Positions 45,803-54,145 of a stretch of DNA of 64,000 nt are shown one piece after another (within the stretch, counting starts at the first letter, position 1; the number at the start of each line of letters is the position of its first letter). The DNA is taken from NCBI RefSeq assembly GCF_015711645.1, contig NZ_JABTEX010000001.1:1116001-1180000 (forward strand). The letters run 5' to 3'. The DNA comes from Planomonospora sp. ID82291 (lineage in GTDB: Bacteria > Actinomycetota > Actinomycetes > Streptosporangiales > Streptosporangiaceae). The notes beneath the pieces are model-generated. The model was given only the letters and a program-made list of their open reading frames with translations, made no database searches and had not been told where the DNA came from. A program made the translations under genes and the position numbers.

Positions 45803-46681
45803 TCAGTCGGGCCGGGAGGCGGCGATCTCCAGAGCGGAGCGCGGGGTGCGGCCGAGCAGGTCGCGCAGTTCCCCTCCGGTCCCTGACAGGAAGCCGCCCG
45901 CGATGGCGGAGTAGGTGCCCACCAGCATCGGGATCTGGAAGGGCGCCAGACCGGAGGCGGTGAAGGCCTCGCGGGCCTGGGCGAGGGTGCCGGGCTCGTA
46001 GGAGACGGCGGCCCCGGTGTCCGCCGCACGGGCCCGGGCGAGGTCGGCCCCGCCGATGGCCTGCTCGCCGACCAGTTCGTAGGTCCGCCCCGCGTGCGCC
46101 GCGGCGTCGGCGGCCACCAGGGCCGCGGCCTCGGCGAGGTCCTCCCGGGCGACCGCGGCCAGCCGCCCGTCCGCCAAGGGAGCGGTGATCGCGCCGTCCT
46201 CGACCGGGGTGAGCGCGGCGAGCAGCTCCGCGTAGAGGCCGTTGCGCAGGATCGTCCAGCCCGCCGTACCCGAACGGAGCCTGCGCTCGGTCCAGCGGTG
46301 GGCGAGCGCGTAGGGCAGGTGGTCCCCGGCGGCGCTGAGGCTGGTGTAGACGATGTGCCCGACCCCGGCCTTCTCTGCGGCGTCGATCGCGGCGCCGTGC
46401 CGGGCGATGACGGCGTCGTCCTCGCCGTACCCGGCGGAGACGAGCAGCAGCGTCTCCACTCCGTCGAAGCCGTCCGCCAGCGAGGGCGGGTCGTCGAAGT
46501 CGATCCGGCGCACCGGAGCCCCGGCCGGAACACGCTCCGGGTTCCTGGTGCCGACGACCACGCCGCCCTCCCCCGCCGGAGGCGCTGAAGCGCGAGTGAC
46601 CGCGTGCCCGGTGAGACGTCCGGCCAGGTGGCCGATGACAAGCCGGCCCAGGGCGCCCGACGCGCCGGTGACAAGGATCAT
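45803..46681 (-). CDS. NmrA-like NAD(P)-binding protein / quinone oxidoreductase 2 type
   Basis: A 292-residue atypical short-chain dehydrogenase. The NADP loop VTGASGALGRLVIGHL is at residue 4; HIVYTSLSAAGD near 108 and WTILRNGLYAELL near 141 match the QOR2/YtfG group, which reduces quinones with NADPH. The catalytic Tyr-Lys pair of classical enzymes is absent, as usual in this group. ATG 46681. It diverges from an HxlR-type regulator, the usual arrangement, with a palindrome between them, so redox or electrophile-responsive control is likely. Confidence 0.85.
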   Translation of the reverse strand: MILVTGASGALGRLVIGHLAGRLTGHAVTRASAPPAGEGGVVVGTRNPERVPAGAPVRRIDFDDPPSLADGFDGVETLLLVSAGYGEDDAVIARHGAAIDAAEKAGVGHIVYTSLSAAGDHLPYALAHRWTERRLRSGTAGWTILRNGLYAELLAALTPVEDGAITAPLADGRLAAVAREDLAEAAALVAADAAAHAGRTYELVGEQAIGGADLARARAADTGAAVSYEPGTLAQAREAFTASGLAPFQIPMLVGTYSAIAGGFLSGTGGELRDLLGRTPRSALEIAASRPD

Positions 46682-46703
46682 GCGATTTCCTCCCTGATCG
46701 AGT

Positions 46704-46720
46704 GGTTATTTCTGGTAACC
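46704..46720. promoter_or_regulatory. Palindromic operator between NmrA-like and HxlR genes
   Basis: GGTTA, seven-base spacer, TAACC (46704-46720) is centred about 30 bases from the NmrA-like start and 55 from the regulator start. HxlR-family dimers bind such inverted repeats. It probably represses both genes. Confidence 0.6.
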
Positions 46721-46767
46721 GGGACCATCATCGGGAACCGGAACGGATCACATAAGGAGGCACTTCC

Positions 46768-47190
46768 ATGTCAGTCGGGCACAGCGCGGTAACCACGGAG
46801 CCGACGGCGCCGGTCGTCTCCTGCGGCGGCGAGCACGAGGACTGCGGCATCCGGGAGGTCCTCGACCGGATCGGGGACAAGTGGTCGGTCCTGGTGATCG
46901 TGGAGCTGGCCCAGGGCGTGCGCCGGTTCCGGCGGCTCCAGCGGGCGGTGCCCGGCATCTCCCAGCGCATGCTCACCCTCACCGTCCGCCGCCTGGAGCG
47001 CGACGGCCTGGTCTCCCGGACGGTCCACGCCACTGTTCCCCCGCAGGTGGAGTACGAGCTGACGCCCACCGGCCACAGCCTCACCCACCTGGTCAAGGCC
47101 CTCGCGGACTGGTCGGCCGCGCATCGTGAGGGCATCGCCGCCTCCCGCCGGGCATGGGACGCCGCCAACCCCGGCTCCGGCATCCACTGA
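46768..47190 (+). CDS. HxlR-family transcriptional regulator
   Basis: A 140-residue winged-helix regulator. The HxlR core is clear: [20 protein letters not shown] near residue 26, then [20 protein letters not shown] (recognition helix) near 54 and [20 protein letters not shown] (wing) near 77. Cys19 and Cys26 precede the helix-turn-helix; a Cys near this position senses oxidants or aldehydes in some relatives (known of the family, not shown here). AAGGAGG precedes ATG 46768 by about five bases. Divergent from its presumed target. Confidence 0.92.
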   Translation: MSVGHSAVTTEPTAPVVSCGGEHEDCGIREVLDRIGDKWSVLVIVELAQGVRRFRRLQRAVPGISQRMLTLTVRRLERDGLVSRTVHATVPPQVEYELTPTGHSLTHLVKALADWSAAHREGIAASRRAWDAANPGSGIH

Positions 47191-47354
47191 GAGGCACCCG
47201 GACGGCCCCGATCGATATCCGCGGAAGGGACCCGACGACATCCCGCCGAGAGCCCCGCCGGGGTGGTATCCATCGAAATCCGGCGGGGTTCACCGAGGAC
47301 GACATCCACCGAAACCGGTCGCGACGGGCGGAACCGGACTGGGAGGATGTCCGG

Positions 47355-48107
47355 ATGACCCTGCGGATCACCACCCTCGCCGAACGCCCGGAACTCGCCG
47401 ACGCCATGTGGTCGATGGAGAACTCCTGGCCGGAGTTCATGATGCACGACCCGATGGCGAACCTCTACTACGACGTCTGCACGAGCCTCTACCCGGAGTT
47501 CGTGCTGGTCGCCGACGACGACGCCGAGCCCGGGCGGATCGTGGCCAAGGCGTTCAGCGTGCCCTTCGTCCCCCGCCGGGAGGATCTGCCGGACGGCGGC
47601 TGGGACGCCGCGATCCTGTGGGCCTGGCACACCCGGCGGTCCGCTGCGGTGGCCACCGCGGCCTCCGCGCTGGAGATCACCGTTCGGAGGGACCTGCTCG
47701 GCACCGGCCTGTCCCCGATCATGCTGGGCGCGCTCCGGGACAACGCCGCCGGCCGGGGCTTCACCGAACTGCTCGCCCCGGTGCGGCCGAACGCCAAGCA
47801 TCTGGAGCCGCGCACCCCGATGGCGGAGTACGCCGCGCGGACCCGGCCCGACGGGCTCCCCGCCGACCCGTGGCTGCGAGTGCACGTCCGGGCGGGCGGC
47901 GAGATCGCCAAGGTGGCGCCCCGGTCGATGACGATCTCCGGAACGCTCGCCGAGTGGCGCGGATGGACCGGCCTGCCCTTCGACGCGGCCGGCCCCGTCG
48001 AGGTGCCCGGCGCCCTGGTCCCGGTCCACTGCGACCCCGACCAGGACCACGCCGTCTACGTCGAGCCGAATGTCTGGGTGAGGCACGCGCTGACACCGAC
48101 GGAATGA
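47355..48107 (+). CDS. GNAT-type N-acetyltransferase
   Basis: A 250-residue protein with weak GNAT features: FVLVADDDAEPGRIVAKAFSV near 56, then LEITVRRDLLGTGLSPIML near 114 in place of the acetyl-CoA loop, and LLAPVRPNAK near 140. Actinobacterial relatives of this length occur widely and remain uncharacterised. ATG 47355 has GGAGG eight bases ahead; longer in-frame versions upstream lack a ribosome site. The 160-bp gap before it has a GACGACATCC(A/G)CCGA direct repeat. A hairpin overlaps the stop codon. Confidence 0.75.
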   Translation: MTLRITTLAERPELADAMWSMENSWPEFMMHDPMANLYYDVCTSLYPEFVLVADDDAEPGRIVAKAFSVPFVPRREDLPDGGWDAAILWAWHTRRSAAVATAASALEITVRRDLLGTGLSPIMLGALRDNAAGRGFTELLAPVRPNAKHLEPRTPMAEYAARTRPDGLPADPWLRVHVRAGGEIAKVAPRSMTISGTLAEWRGWTGLPFDAAGPVEVPGALVPVHCDPDQDHAVYVEPNVWVRHALTPTE

Positions 48108-48138
48108 TCTCGAAGGCGTACATCCCAGGAGATCATTC
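48102..48138 (+). terminator. 10-bp stem-loop overlapping the GNAT stop codon
   Basis: GAATGATCTC (48102-48111) pairs with GAGATCATTC (48129-48138). The stem includes the TGA stop of the acetyltransferase. AT-richer than other terminators here; it separates the gene from the toxin-antitoxin pair. Confidence 0.6.
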
Positions 48139-48289
48139 ACCGGTGCGGCCACGGTGTGCGGCCTCACCCGTTCCGGCCTGCTACGATCCGGACCGCGCAA
48201 TGGACCACCGGCCCGCTCAGATGCCCTCCTTGATCAGGCGTTCGAGGCGTACGCTGTCGTCATGAGCGAAGCAGCGTACGAGATTCCTC

Positions 48290-48565
48290 TTGGAGGATCT
48301 TCACGCACATCCCGAGCGTTGGGATGAGGCGGTCGAATCCGCCGTGCACGGCAAGGTGATCACCCTTACCGGCAGGGGTGAACGGCTGGCCGCCGTCGTG
48401 CCCGCCGAGCAGATCGACCTGGTGGAGCGCCTGCAGGAGACCATCGACGTACTCTCCGACACCGAAGCCGTCCAGGCGATCATGGAGTCACGGATGTCGA
48501 TTACGGTCGGTGAAGGCGTGCGAGGCGTGGAAGCGGTCCGCGCGCTTCTCGACCAACGTCAGTGA
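48290..48565 (+). CDS. Phd/YefM-type antitoxin, N-terminus probably frameshifted
   Basis: A 91-residue antitoxin that would neutralise the following RelE/ParE-like toxin and repress the pair. HGKVITLTGRGERLAAVVPAEQ near residue 20 is the Phd/YefM core; VERLQETIDVLSDTEAVQAI is the toxin-binding tail. The frame opens only at TTG 48290 with no ribosome site. Just upstream, ATG 48262 encodes MSEAAYEIPL in another frame and would join LEDLHAHPERWDEAV if one base at about 48287-48291 were absent. So either the gene carries a recent one-base insertion or translation starts at TTG. The toxin GTG overlaps the stop as GTGA. Confidence 0.72.
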   Translation: MEDLHAHPERWDEAVESAVHGKVITLTGRGERLAAVVPAEQIDLVERLQETIDVLSDTEAVQAIMESRMSITVGEGVRGVEAVRALLDQRQ

Positions 48566-48867
48566 GCGAGTACGAACGAGCGCCCTTCGAACTGGTCGTG
48601 GGCGCGGCAGCACGACGTGCGATCTCCGACAAGCTCCCGCCCGATGTCGCGGTAGGGGCGGTAGGGGCGGTCGAGTTCATCGCAGGGGCGCTGTTGGAGA
48701 ATCCTCATCGGGTCGGCAAGGAGTTCCACGAACCGCTCGCAGGCGTGCACAGCGCTCGATTGATGCGGGAGTGGCGCATCCTGTACGAGGTCTACGACGA
48801 GCAGGAACCGCGAGAGATCCACGTCCTCGACATCCGTCACCGCGCGGACGCCTACCAGCGTCGTTGA
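48562..48867 (+). CDS. RelE/ParE superfamily toxin
   Basis: A 101-residue basic protein of the RelE/ParE fold, an mRNA interferase or gyrase inhibitor in other systems. GAAARRAISDKLPPDVAVGA near residue 14 is the first helix, NPHRVGKEFHEPLAG near 49 and HSARLMREWRILYEVYDEQ near 64 the core strands, closing VLDIRHRADAYQRR with the His-Arg pair typical of active RelE members. GTG 48562 overlaps the antitoxin stop, so expression depends on antitoxin translation. If the antitoxin is damaged, a fully active toxin would be hard to tolerate. Confidence 0.85.
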   Translation: MSEYERAPFELVVGAAARRAISDKLPPDVAVGAVGAVEFIAGALLENPHRVGKEFHEPLAGVHSARLMREWRILYEVYDEQEPREIHVLDIRHRADAYQRR

Positions 48868-48952
48868 TCGCCTCTCCGGTCCGGATGGTACTGGAACCCG
48901 CTGATCCACGATCCATGCGAGACCCTGCGGATATCGGGTCCGACGACGGCAC

Positions 48953-50452
48953 TCAGACCGCGCTGACCTGGTCCAGCAGCGCTTCCAGGGTCTTGTCGTC
49001 GGTGGCCGGGGCCATGACGGTCGCGCGCAGGTGGCGGACGCCGCCGATCTCGGCGGAGGTCAGATGGAAGGCGCCCTCGGCCATCAGCCGCTCGCGGATC
49101 TCCAGCTGGTCGCCGGTGCCGTACCGGAAGCAGACGATGTTGCTCTCCGGTTCGTACGGGAACGTGAAGCCGGGCCGCTCGCGGCCCAGCTCCCAGAGGC
49201 GGTGGGCGGCGGCGTACTGCCGGGTGACGTGGTCGCCGAGGCCGCGCTCGCCCCGCCAGGCGAGGTTGAGGAAGACCTTCAGGCCCAGCTCGGCCTTGCT
49301 GCACTCCACCGTCCTGCCGATGGAGTCGATGCCCGGGGGTCCGCCGGAACCGGGCGCGGGAGCGGAACCCGGAGCGGGGCCGGACGCGGGAGTCGAATCC
49401 GGGGCGGGGCCGGAGGAGGCCGGGAGCCGGACGCCGGAGGGGTTCACGTGCGTGTCCGCGTCCCGGTCGTAGAACAGGTAGCTCGCCTCCTGGCGGAAGG
49501 CCGCGTCCAGGTCGCCCCCGCGCCGGGTCAGTACGGCGGCGGCCAGGCTGGAGGTGCGCAGCATCTTGTGCGCGTCCCAGATCAGCGAGTCGGCCAGCTC
49601 CACCCCGTCGAGCCGGTGCCGGTGCTCGTCGCTGAGCAGCGCCGACATCCCGTGGGCGCCGTCCACGTGGAAGCGGACGCCGTGCTCGGCGCAGAACTCC
49701 CCGATCCCGCGCAGGTCGTCGTGGAGGCCGGTCCCGGTCGCGCAGGCGCTCGCCACCAGGGCCATCGGCCGCCGCCCGGCCCGGCGCACCCGGTCCAGGG
49801 CGTCGGGCAGCCGCGCGACGTCGATCCGGCCGAGCGGGTCGGTCTCCAGCGGCACGACCGCCCGCTCGCCGAGGCCGAGGATCGCCGCGGCCCGGGTCAG
49901 CGAGTAGTGCGCCGAGGCGGGGACGAGCAGGGCCAGGTCGCCGGGGACGCCCTCGGTCCAGGCGTCCGGCGCGACGGCCGCCCGCGCGGCCAGCAGCGCG
50001 GTGAGGTTGGCCAGCGACCCGCCGTGGGTGAGCACGCCGCCGCCCGCCGCGCCGTACCCGGTCTTCTCCAGCATCCAGCGCACGACCTCGTGCTCGACGG
50101 TCGCCGCCGAGGCGCCCATCTCGTAGACCGCCATCGGGTTGTTGGCGGCGCCGTGGACGAGGTCGGCGAGGGCGGCCGGGAAGTCGGGCGCGGCCACCTG
50201 GTGGCCGAGGGAGGCCGGATGGTGCAGCCGGGTCCCCTCCTCCAGGTAGGCGGCCAGGAAAGCGGCGTGGTCGTCCGGGGTCATCCCGCCCTCGCGGATC
50301 CACCGGGCCAGGCCGAGTTTCTCGGCCAGCTCGCGCGGCGGGCGGCGGGCGATGACGGGCGGCAGGCCGCGCTGGCTCTCGTCCACGTAGGCGGCCAGCC
50401 GCTCGACGGTCGCGCCCGCGGCCCGGGTGAACTCCTCGACGTTCCAGATCAC
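48953..50452 (-). CDS. PLP-dependent group II decarboxylase
   Basis: A 499-residue decarboxylase of the glutamate / 2,4-diaminobutyrate / sulfinoalanine group. GGVLTHGGSLANLTALLAAR near residue 137 binds the cofactor phosphate, HVDGAHGMSALLS near 240 holds the pyridine Asp, and LIWDAHKMLRTSS near 265 has the PLP lysine. Residues about 320-355 are a Pro/Ala/Gly/Ser repeat (PAPDSTPASGPAPGSAPAPG) inserted in a loop; the DNA there is a short repeat. The substrate amino acid cannot be fixed. ATG 50452. The next gene downstream of the gap is the toxin pair in the opposite direction. Confidence 0.88.
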   Translation of the reverse strand: MIWNVEEFTRAAGATVERLAAYVDESQRGLPPVIARRPPRELAEKLGLARWIREGGMTPDDHAAFLAAYLEEGTRLHHPASLGHQVAAPDFPAALADLVHGAANNPMAVYEMGASAATVEHEVVRWMLEKTGYGAAGGGVLTHGGSLANLTALLAARAAVAPDAWTEGVPGDLALLVPASAHYSLTRAAAILGLGERAVVPLETDPLGRIDVARLPDALDRVRRAGRRPMALVASACATGTGLHDDLRGIGEFCAEHGVRFHVDGAHGMSALLSDEHRHRLDGVELADSLIWDAHKMLRTSSLAAAVLTRRGGDLDAAFRQEASYLFYDRDADTHVNPSGVRLPASSGPAPDSTPASGPAPGSAPAPGSGGPPGIDSIGRTVECSKAELGLKVFLNLAWRGERGLGDHVTRQYAAAHRLWELGRERPGFTFPYEPESNIVCFRYGTGDQLEIRERLMAEGAFHLTSAEIGGVRHLRATVMAPATDDKTLEALLDQVSAV

Positions 50453-50495
50453 AGGGGGATTCTGCCGGACGGCCGTCCGGCGATCGGACGGGTGG

Positions 50496-52292
50496 TCAGG
50501 TGATGCCGACGATGGGCAGGCGCAGGGCGCCGGGGGCGGCGGCGGGGACGACGGGGTGCTTCGGCGCGACGGGGGCCGGCCGTACGTAGGGGGAGCCCGG
50601 GGCGGGGCGCGGGTCGGGCTCGCCCCGGTTGGGCCACAGGGCCATGGCGCGCTCGGCCTGCGCGGTGATGGTCAGCGAGGGGTTGACGCCCGGGTTGGCG
50701 GAGACCGCGGAGCCGTCGACGACGTGCAGGCCCGGGTGGCCGTGGACGCGGTGGTAGGGGTCGATCACGCCGGAGGCCGGCGAGTCGCCGATGACGCAGC
50801 CGCCGAGGAAGTGCGCGGTGGCGGGGATGTCGAACAGGTCGAGCCAGGACCCGCCGGGCATGCCGCCGATCTCCTCGGCCGCGTGCCGGACGAACGCGTG
50901 CCCGGCCGGGATCCAGGTGGGGTTGGGCTCACCGTGGCCCGGCCGGGAGCGCAGCCGCCGGCCGCCGAGCGGGCCCCGGCCCGGGGACAGGGTGATCGAG
51001 TTGTCCTTGGCCTGCATGACGAGGGCGATGAGCGCGCGCTCGGACCACCGGCGGTGGTCGAACAGCCGGGGCAGCAGGTGCGGGCGGCGGGCCGCCTCGC
51101 CGAGGAACTTCAGCCAGCGCGGCGTGCCGCCGCCGGGCGCGCCGCTGATCCCACCACCGGCCGCGCCACCGGGCGTGCCGCCGTCGATCAGCAGGGTGCG
51201 CAGCATCGCCATGGCGTTGGAACCGTCACCGTAGCGGACGGGCTCGATGTGGGTGTGCGCGTCGAGGTGGACCGAGGAGGTGATCGCCAGGCCGCGGTTG
51301 AGCTTGTCGTCCTTGACGGACAGGCGCTCGAAGCCGAGCAGCGCCTCGGAGTTGGTCCTGGTCAGGGCGCCGAGCCGGTCGGACAGGCGGGGCAGCGCCC
51401 CGGTGGCCCGCATCCGGTGGAGCAGGCGCTGCGTGCCGTACGTCCCGGCGGCGAAGACCACCTGCCCGGCGGTGAGCGTGCGGCGCCGCCACGGCGCACC
51501 CGTCCTGCGCACCTCGACCGCGTAACCGCCGTCGTACCCACCGGACCCGCCGTCCTTACCGGACCCGCCGGATCCGTCGTCCGCCCGCAGGAGGCGGACC
51601 GCGGTGACCGTGGTCTCCGGGTGCACCCTGGCCCCGGCCTTCTCCGCGAGGTACAGGTAGTTCTTGGTCAGCATGTTCTTGGCGCCGTGCCGGCAGCCGG
51701 TCATGCACTCGCCGCACTCGGTGCAGCCCCGGCGCCGCGGCCCGGCGCCGCCGAAGTACGGATCGTCCGCCTCCGCGCCGGGCGTGCCGAAGAAGACCCC
51801 GACCGGGGCCCGGTGGAAGCTCTCGCCCACGCCCATCCGCTCGGCGACCTTCTTCATGATCTCGTCGGCGCGGGTGACGGTCGGGTTCTCCACCACGCCC
51901 AGCATCCGCCGGGCCTGGTCGTAGTACGGCCCCAGCTCGGCCTTCCAGTCGGTGATGCCCGCCCACTGGGGGTCGGCGAAGAACGGGTCCGGGGGCTCGT
52001 AGAGGGTGTTGGCGTAGACCAGGGAGCCGCCGCCGACCCCGGCGCCGGCCAGCACCATGACGCCGGTGCCCTTCGCGCCGCGCAGCACGTGGATGCGCTG
52101 GATGCCCTTCATGCCCAGGGCCGGCGCCCACAGGAAGTCGCGGACCCGCCAGGAGGTCTTCGGCAGCGTGCTCTCGTCGAAGCGCCGCCCGGCCTCCAGG
52201 ACCCCGACCCGGTAGCCCTTCTCCGTCAGGCGGAGCGCGGTGACGCTGCCGCCGAACCCCGATCCGATCACCAGCACGTCGTAGTCGAACAC
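50496..52292 (-). CDS. GMC oxidoreductase, ChoD-like
   Basis: A 598-residue FAD-dependent oxidoreductase. VLVIGSGFGGSVTALRLTEK at residue 5 is the FAD loop; MVLAGAGVGGGSLVYANTL near 80 is the GMC signature. The cysteine cluster CTECGECMTGCRHGAKN near 190 could ligate iron-sulfur and is a trait of the mycobacterial ChoD-like branch. FLGGCVIGDSPASGVIDPYH near 505 and VSANPGVNPSLTITAQAERA near 537 close the fold. The active-site His lies in the segment before the last motif. Cholesterol is not proven as substrate. GTG 52292 has GGGAG eight bases ahead. It lies 70 bases after the semialdehyde dehydrogenase and is probably co-transcribed. The guaA / GMC / dehydrogenase / glpD grouping recurs in actinobacteria. 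Confidence 0.86.
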   Translation of the reverse strand: MFDYDVLVIGSGFGGSVTALRLTEKGYRVGVLEAGRRFDESTLPKTSWRVRDFLWAPALGMKGIQRIHVLRGAKGTGVMVLAGAGVGGGSLVYANTLYEPPDPFFADPQWAGITDWKAELGPYYDQARRMLGVVENPTVTRADEIMKKVAERMGVGESFHRAPVGVFFGTPGAEADDPYFGGAGPRRRGCTECGECMTGCRHGAKNMLTKNYLYLAEKAGARVHPETTVTAVRLLRADDGSGGSGKDGGSGGYDGGYAVEVRRTGAPWRRRTLTAGQVVFAAGTYGTQRLLHRMRATGALPRLSDRLGALTRTNSEALLGFERLSVKDDKLNRGLAITSSVHLDAHTHIEPVRYGDGSNAMAMLRTLLIDGGTPGGAAGGGISGAPGGGTPRWLKFLGEAARRPHLLPRLFDHRRWSERALIALVMQAKDNSITLSPGRGPLGGRRLRSRPGHGEPNPTWIPAGHAFVRHAAEEIGGMPGGSWLDLFDIPATAHFLGGCVIGDSPASGVIDPYHRVHGHPGLHVVDGSAVSANPGVNPSLTITAQAERAMALWPNRGEPDPRPAPGSPYVRPAPVAPKHPVVPAAAPGALRLPIVGIT

Positions 52293-52365
52293 CCCGGGCG
52301 CTCCCTCCGCCTCACCGGCCCGCCTCACCGGCCCCTCTCACCGGCCCGCCTCCCGCTCCGGGCGC

Positions 52366-53931
52366 TCATTTCAGGTGCAGCGCCTTCATGACCTTGAGCA
52401 GGTTCACCACCACGTCGGTGTAGCGGTCGTAGGCCATCCCGGGCAGCGGTTCCAGGCCGAGCCAGCCGGCCTGGGTGGCGATGGTCTGCGCCTCGGTGTA
52501 CTTCAGCAGCCCCTCGGAGCCGTGGCGGCGGCCCAGGCCGGAGGACTTCATGCCGCCCATGGGGGCGTCGTAGGAGGCGAAGGCCGCGCCGTACCCCTCG
52601 TTGACGTTGACGGTCCCGGCCTTGATCCGGCCCGCCAGCGCGCGACCGCGCGCCAGGTCCCGCGTCCAGACGGAGGCGTTGAGGCCGTAGACGGTGTCGT
52701 TGGCCTTCGCCACGGCCTCGGCCTCGTCGGAGAAGCGGTAGAGCGACACGACGGGGCCGAAGGTCTCCTCGCGGCACAGGTCCATGGTCTCGTCCACGTC
52801 CGCCAGGACCGTGGGCTCGTAGAACAGCGGCCCGGCCTCGGGGCGCGGCCGGCCTCCGGCCAGCACCCGGGCGCCCTTGGCGACGGCGTCGTCCACGTGG
52901 GCGGCGACCGCCTCCAGCTGGCGCCGCGAGGTGAGCGAGCCCATCTGCACATCCCAGTCGAGGCCGGTGCCGAGCTTCATGTTCGTGACCAGGCGGACGA
53001 ACTTCTCGGTGAACGCGTCGTACACGGCGTCGTGGACGTAGAGCCGCTCGATGGAGATGCACAGCTGCCCGGCGTTGGTGAAGCAGGCGCGCAGCGCCCC
53101 CTGGGCGGCCACGTCGAGGTCGGCGTCGTCGAGGACGATCATCGGGTTCTTGCCGCCGAGCTCCAGGGAGCAGCCGATCAGCCGCTTGGCGGCCTCCTCG
53201 GCGATCTTCCGGCCGGTCCGGGTGGAGCCGGTGAAGGCCACGTAGTCGGCGTCGTCGAGGAGCGGGTCGCCGATCTCGGCGGGGTCGCCGAGCACGACCT
53301 GCCAGATCTCGCGCGGCATGCCGAGGGAGACCAGCAGGTCGATCGTCCACAGGGTGGACAGGGCGGTCTGGGTGTCGGGCTTGTGGACGACGGCGTTCCC
53401 GGCGAGCAGGGCCGGGACGACGTCGGTCACGCCGAGCGAGAGGGGGTAGTTCCAGGGCGAGACCAGCGCCACGACGCCCTTGGGCCGGCGGGCCTCGACG
53501 ACCTTCGTCGCGATCGGGAACAGGCCCGCGCGCCGCCGGGGCTCCAGCAGGCCGGGGGCCCGCCGGGCGTAGTAGAGGCTGCAGCCCGCGACGTCGGCGA
53601 CCTCCTCGAAGGCGTGCCGACGGGCCTTTCCGGTCTCCCACTGGACGATGTCGAGGATCTCCTCGCGGCGCTCCAGGACGGCGTCGTGCAGGCGCAGGAA
53701 GGGCAGGGCCCGCGCCCGGGCGGGCAGCGCCGCCCACGCCGCCTGCGCCTCGCGGGCCCGCGCGTGGGCGGTACGGACGTCCTCGGCGGTGGAGAGCGGC
53801 AGTTCGGCGAGGGGTTCACCGGTGAAGGGGGCGGAGATCTCGCGGGTCTTCCCGCTGGAGGTCACCTGGCGGACGACGCGCTCGATCATGTCCCGGTCGA
53901 GGGTCCGGATCGCTCCGAGAGTGGCAGCCAT
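52366..53931 (-). CDS. Succinate-semialdehyde-type aldehyde dehydrogenase
   Basis: A 521-residue NAD(P)-dependent aldehyde dehydrogenase. VALVSPWNYPLSLGVTDVVP near residue 150 and HKPDTQTALS near 180 bind the cofactor; VAFTGSTRTGRKIAEEAA near 225 is the dinucleotide loop; the catalytic Glu is in LELGGKNPMIVLDDADL near 260 and the catalytic Cys in FTNAGQLCISIERL near 285. EETFGPVVSLYRF near 390 completes the set. It belongs to the SSDH group by overall pattern; the natural aldehyde is not certain. ATG 53931 is preceded by an unusual short leader and no strong ribosome site. Confidence 0.9.
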   Translation of the reverse strand: MAATLGAIRTLDRDMIERVVRQVTSSGKTREISAPFTGEPLAELPLSTAEDVRTAHARAREAQAAWAALPARARALPFLRLHDAVLERREEILDIVQWETGKARRHAFEEVADVAGCSLYYARRAPGLLEPRRRAGLFPIATKVVEARRPKGVVALVSPWNYPLSLGVTDVVPALLAGNAVVHKPDTQTALSTLWTIDLLVSLGMPREIWQVVLGDPAEIGDPLLDDADYVAFTGSTRTGRKIAEEAAKRLIGCSLELGGKNPMIVLDDADLDVAAQGALRACFTNAGQLCISIERLYVHDAVYDAFTEKFVRLVTNMKLGTGLDWDVQMGSLTSRRQLEAVAAHVDDAVAKGARVLAGGRPRPEAGPLFYEPTVLADVDETMDLCREETFGPVVSLYRFSDEAEAVAKANDTVYGLNASVWTRDLARGRALAGRIKAGTVNVNEGYGAAFASYDAPMGGMKSSGLGRRHGSEGLLKYTEAQTIATQAGWLGLEPLPGMAYDRYTDVVVNLLKVMKALHLK

Positions 53932-53977
53932 GCCCGAAGGGTATTCGGTAGAACGCCGTACGGCTACCGGTCGGTAG

Positions 53978-54110
53978 GAGGCCGGGACCGCCGTACGGCC
54001 ACCGGCCGGCAAGAGGCCGGGACCGCCGACCGGCCACCGGCCGACAGGAGGCCGGGACCGCCGACCGGCCACCGGCCGGCAAGAGGCCGGGGCCGCCGAC
54101 CGGCGGGCGG
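53978..54110. repeat. 35-bp tandem repeat, four copies, in a divergent promoter region
   Basis: GAGGCCGGG recurs at 53978, 54013, 54048 and 54083, exactly 35 bp apart. Units read GACCGCCGACCGGCCACCGG plus variable ends; the fourth is truncated. The array fills the 214-bp gap between the aldehyde dehydrogenase and the beta-propeller gene, which must also hold their promoters. Confidence 0.88.
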
Positions 54111-54145
54111 CTGAACCGGACGTGCCGCCGATCCGTCGTAGGGGC

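Noticed and set aside
48868-48952. Extra gene between the toxin and the decarboxylase
   Set aside because: Only 85 bases, with no start or ribosome site on either strand.
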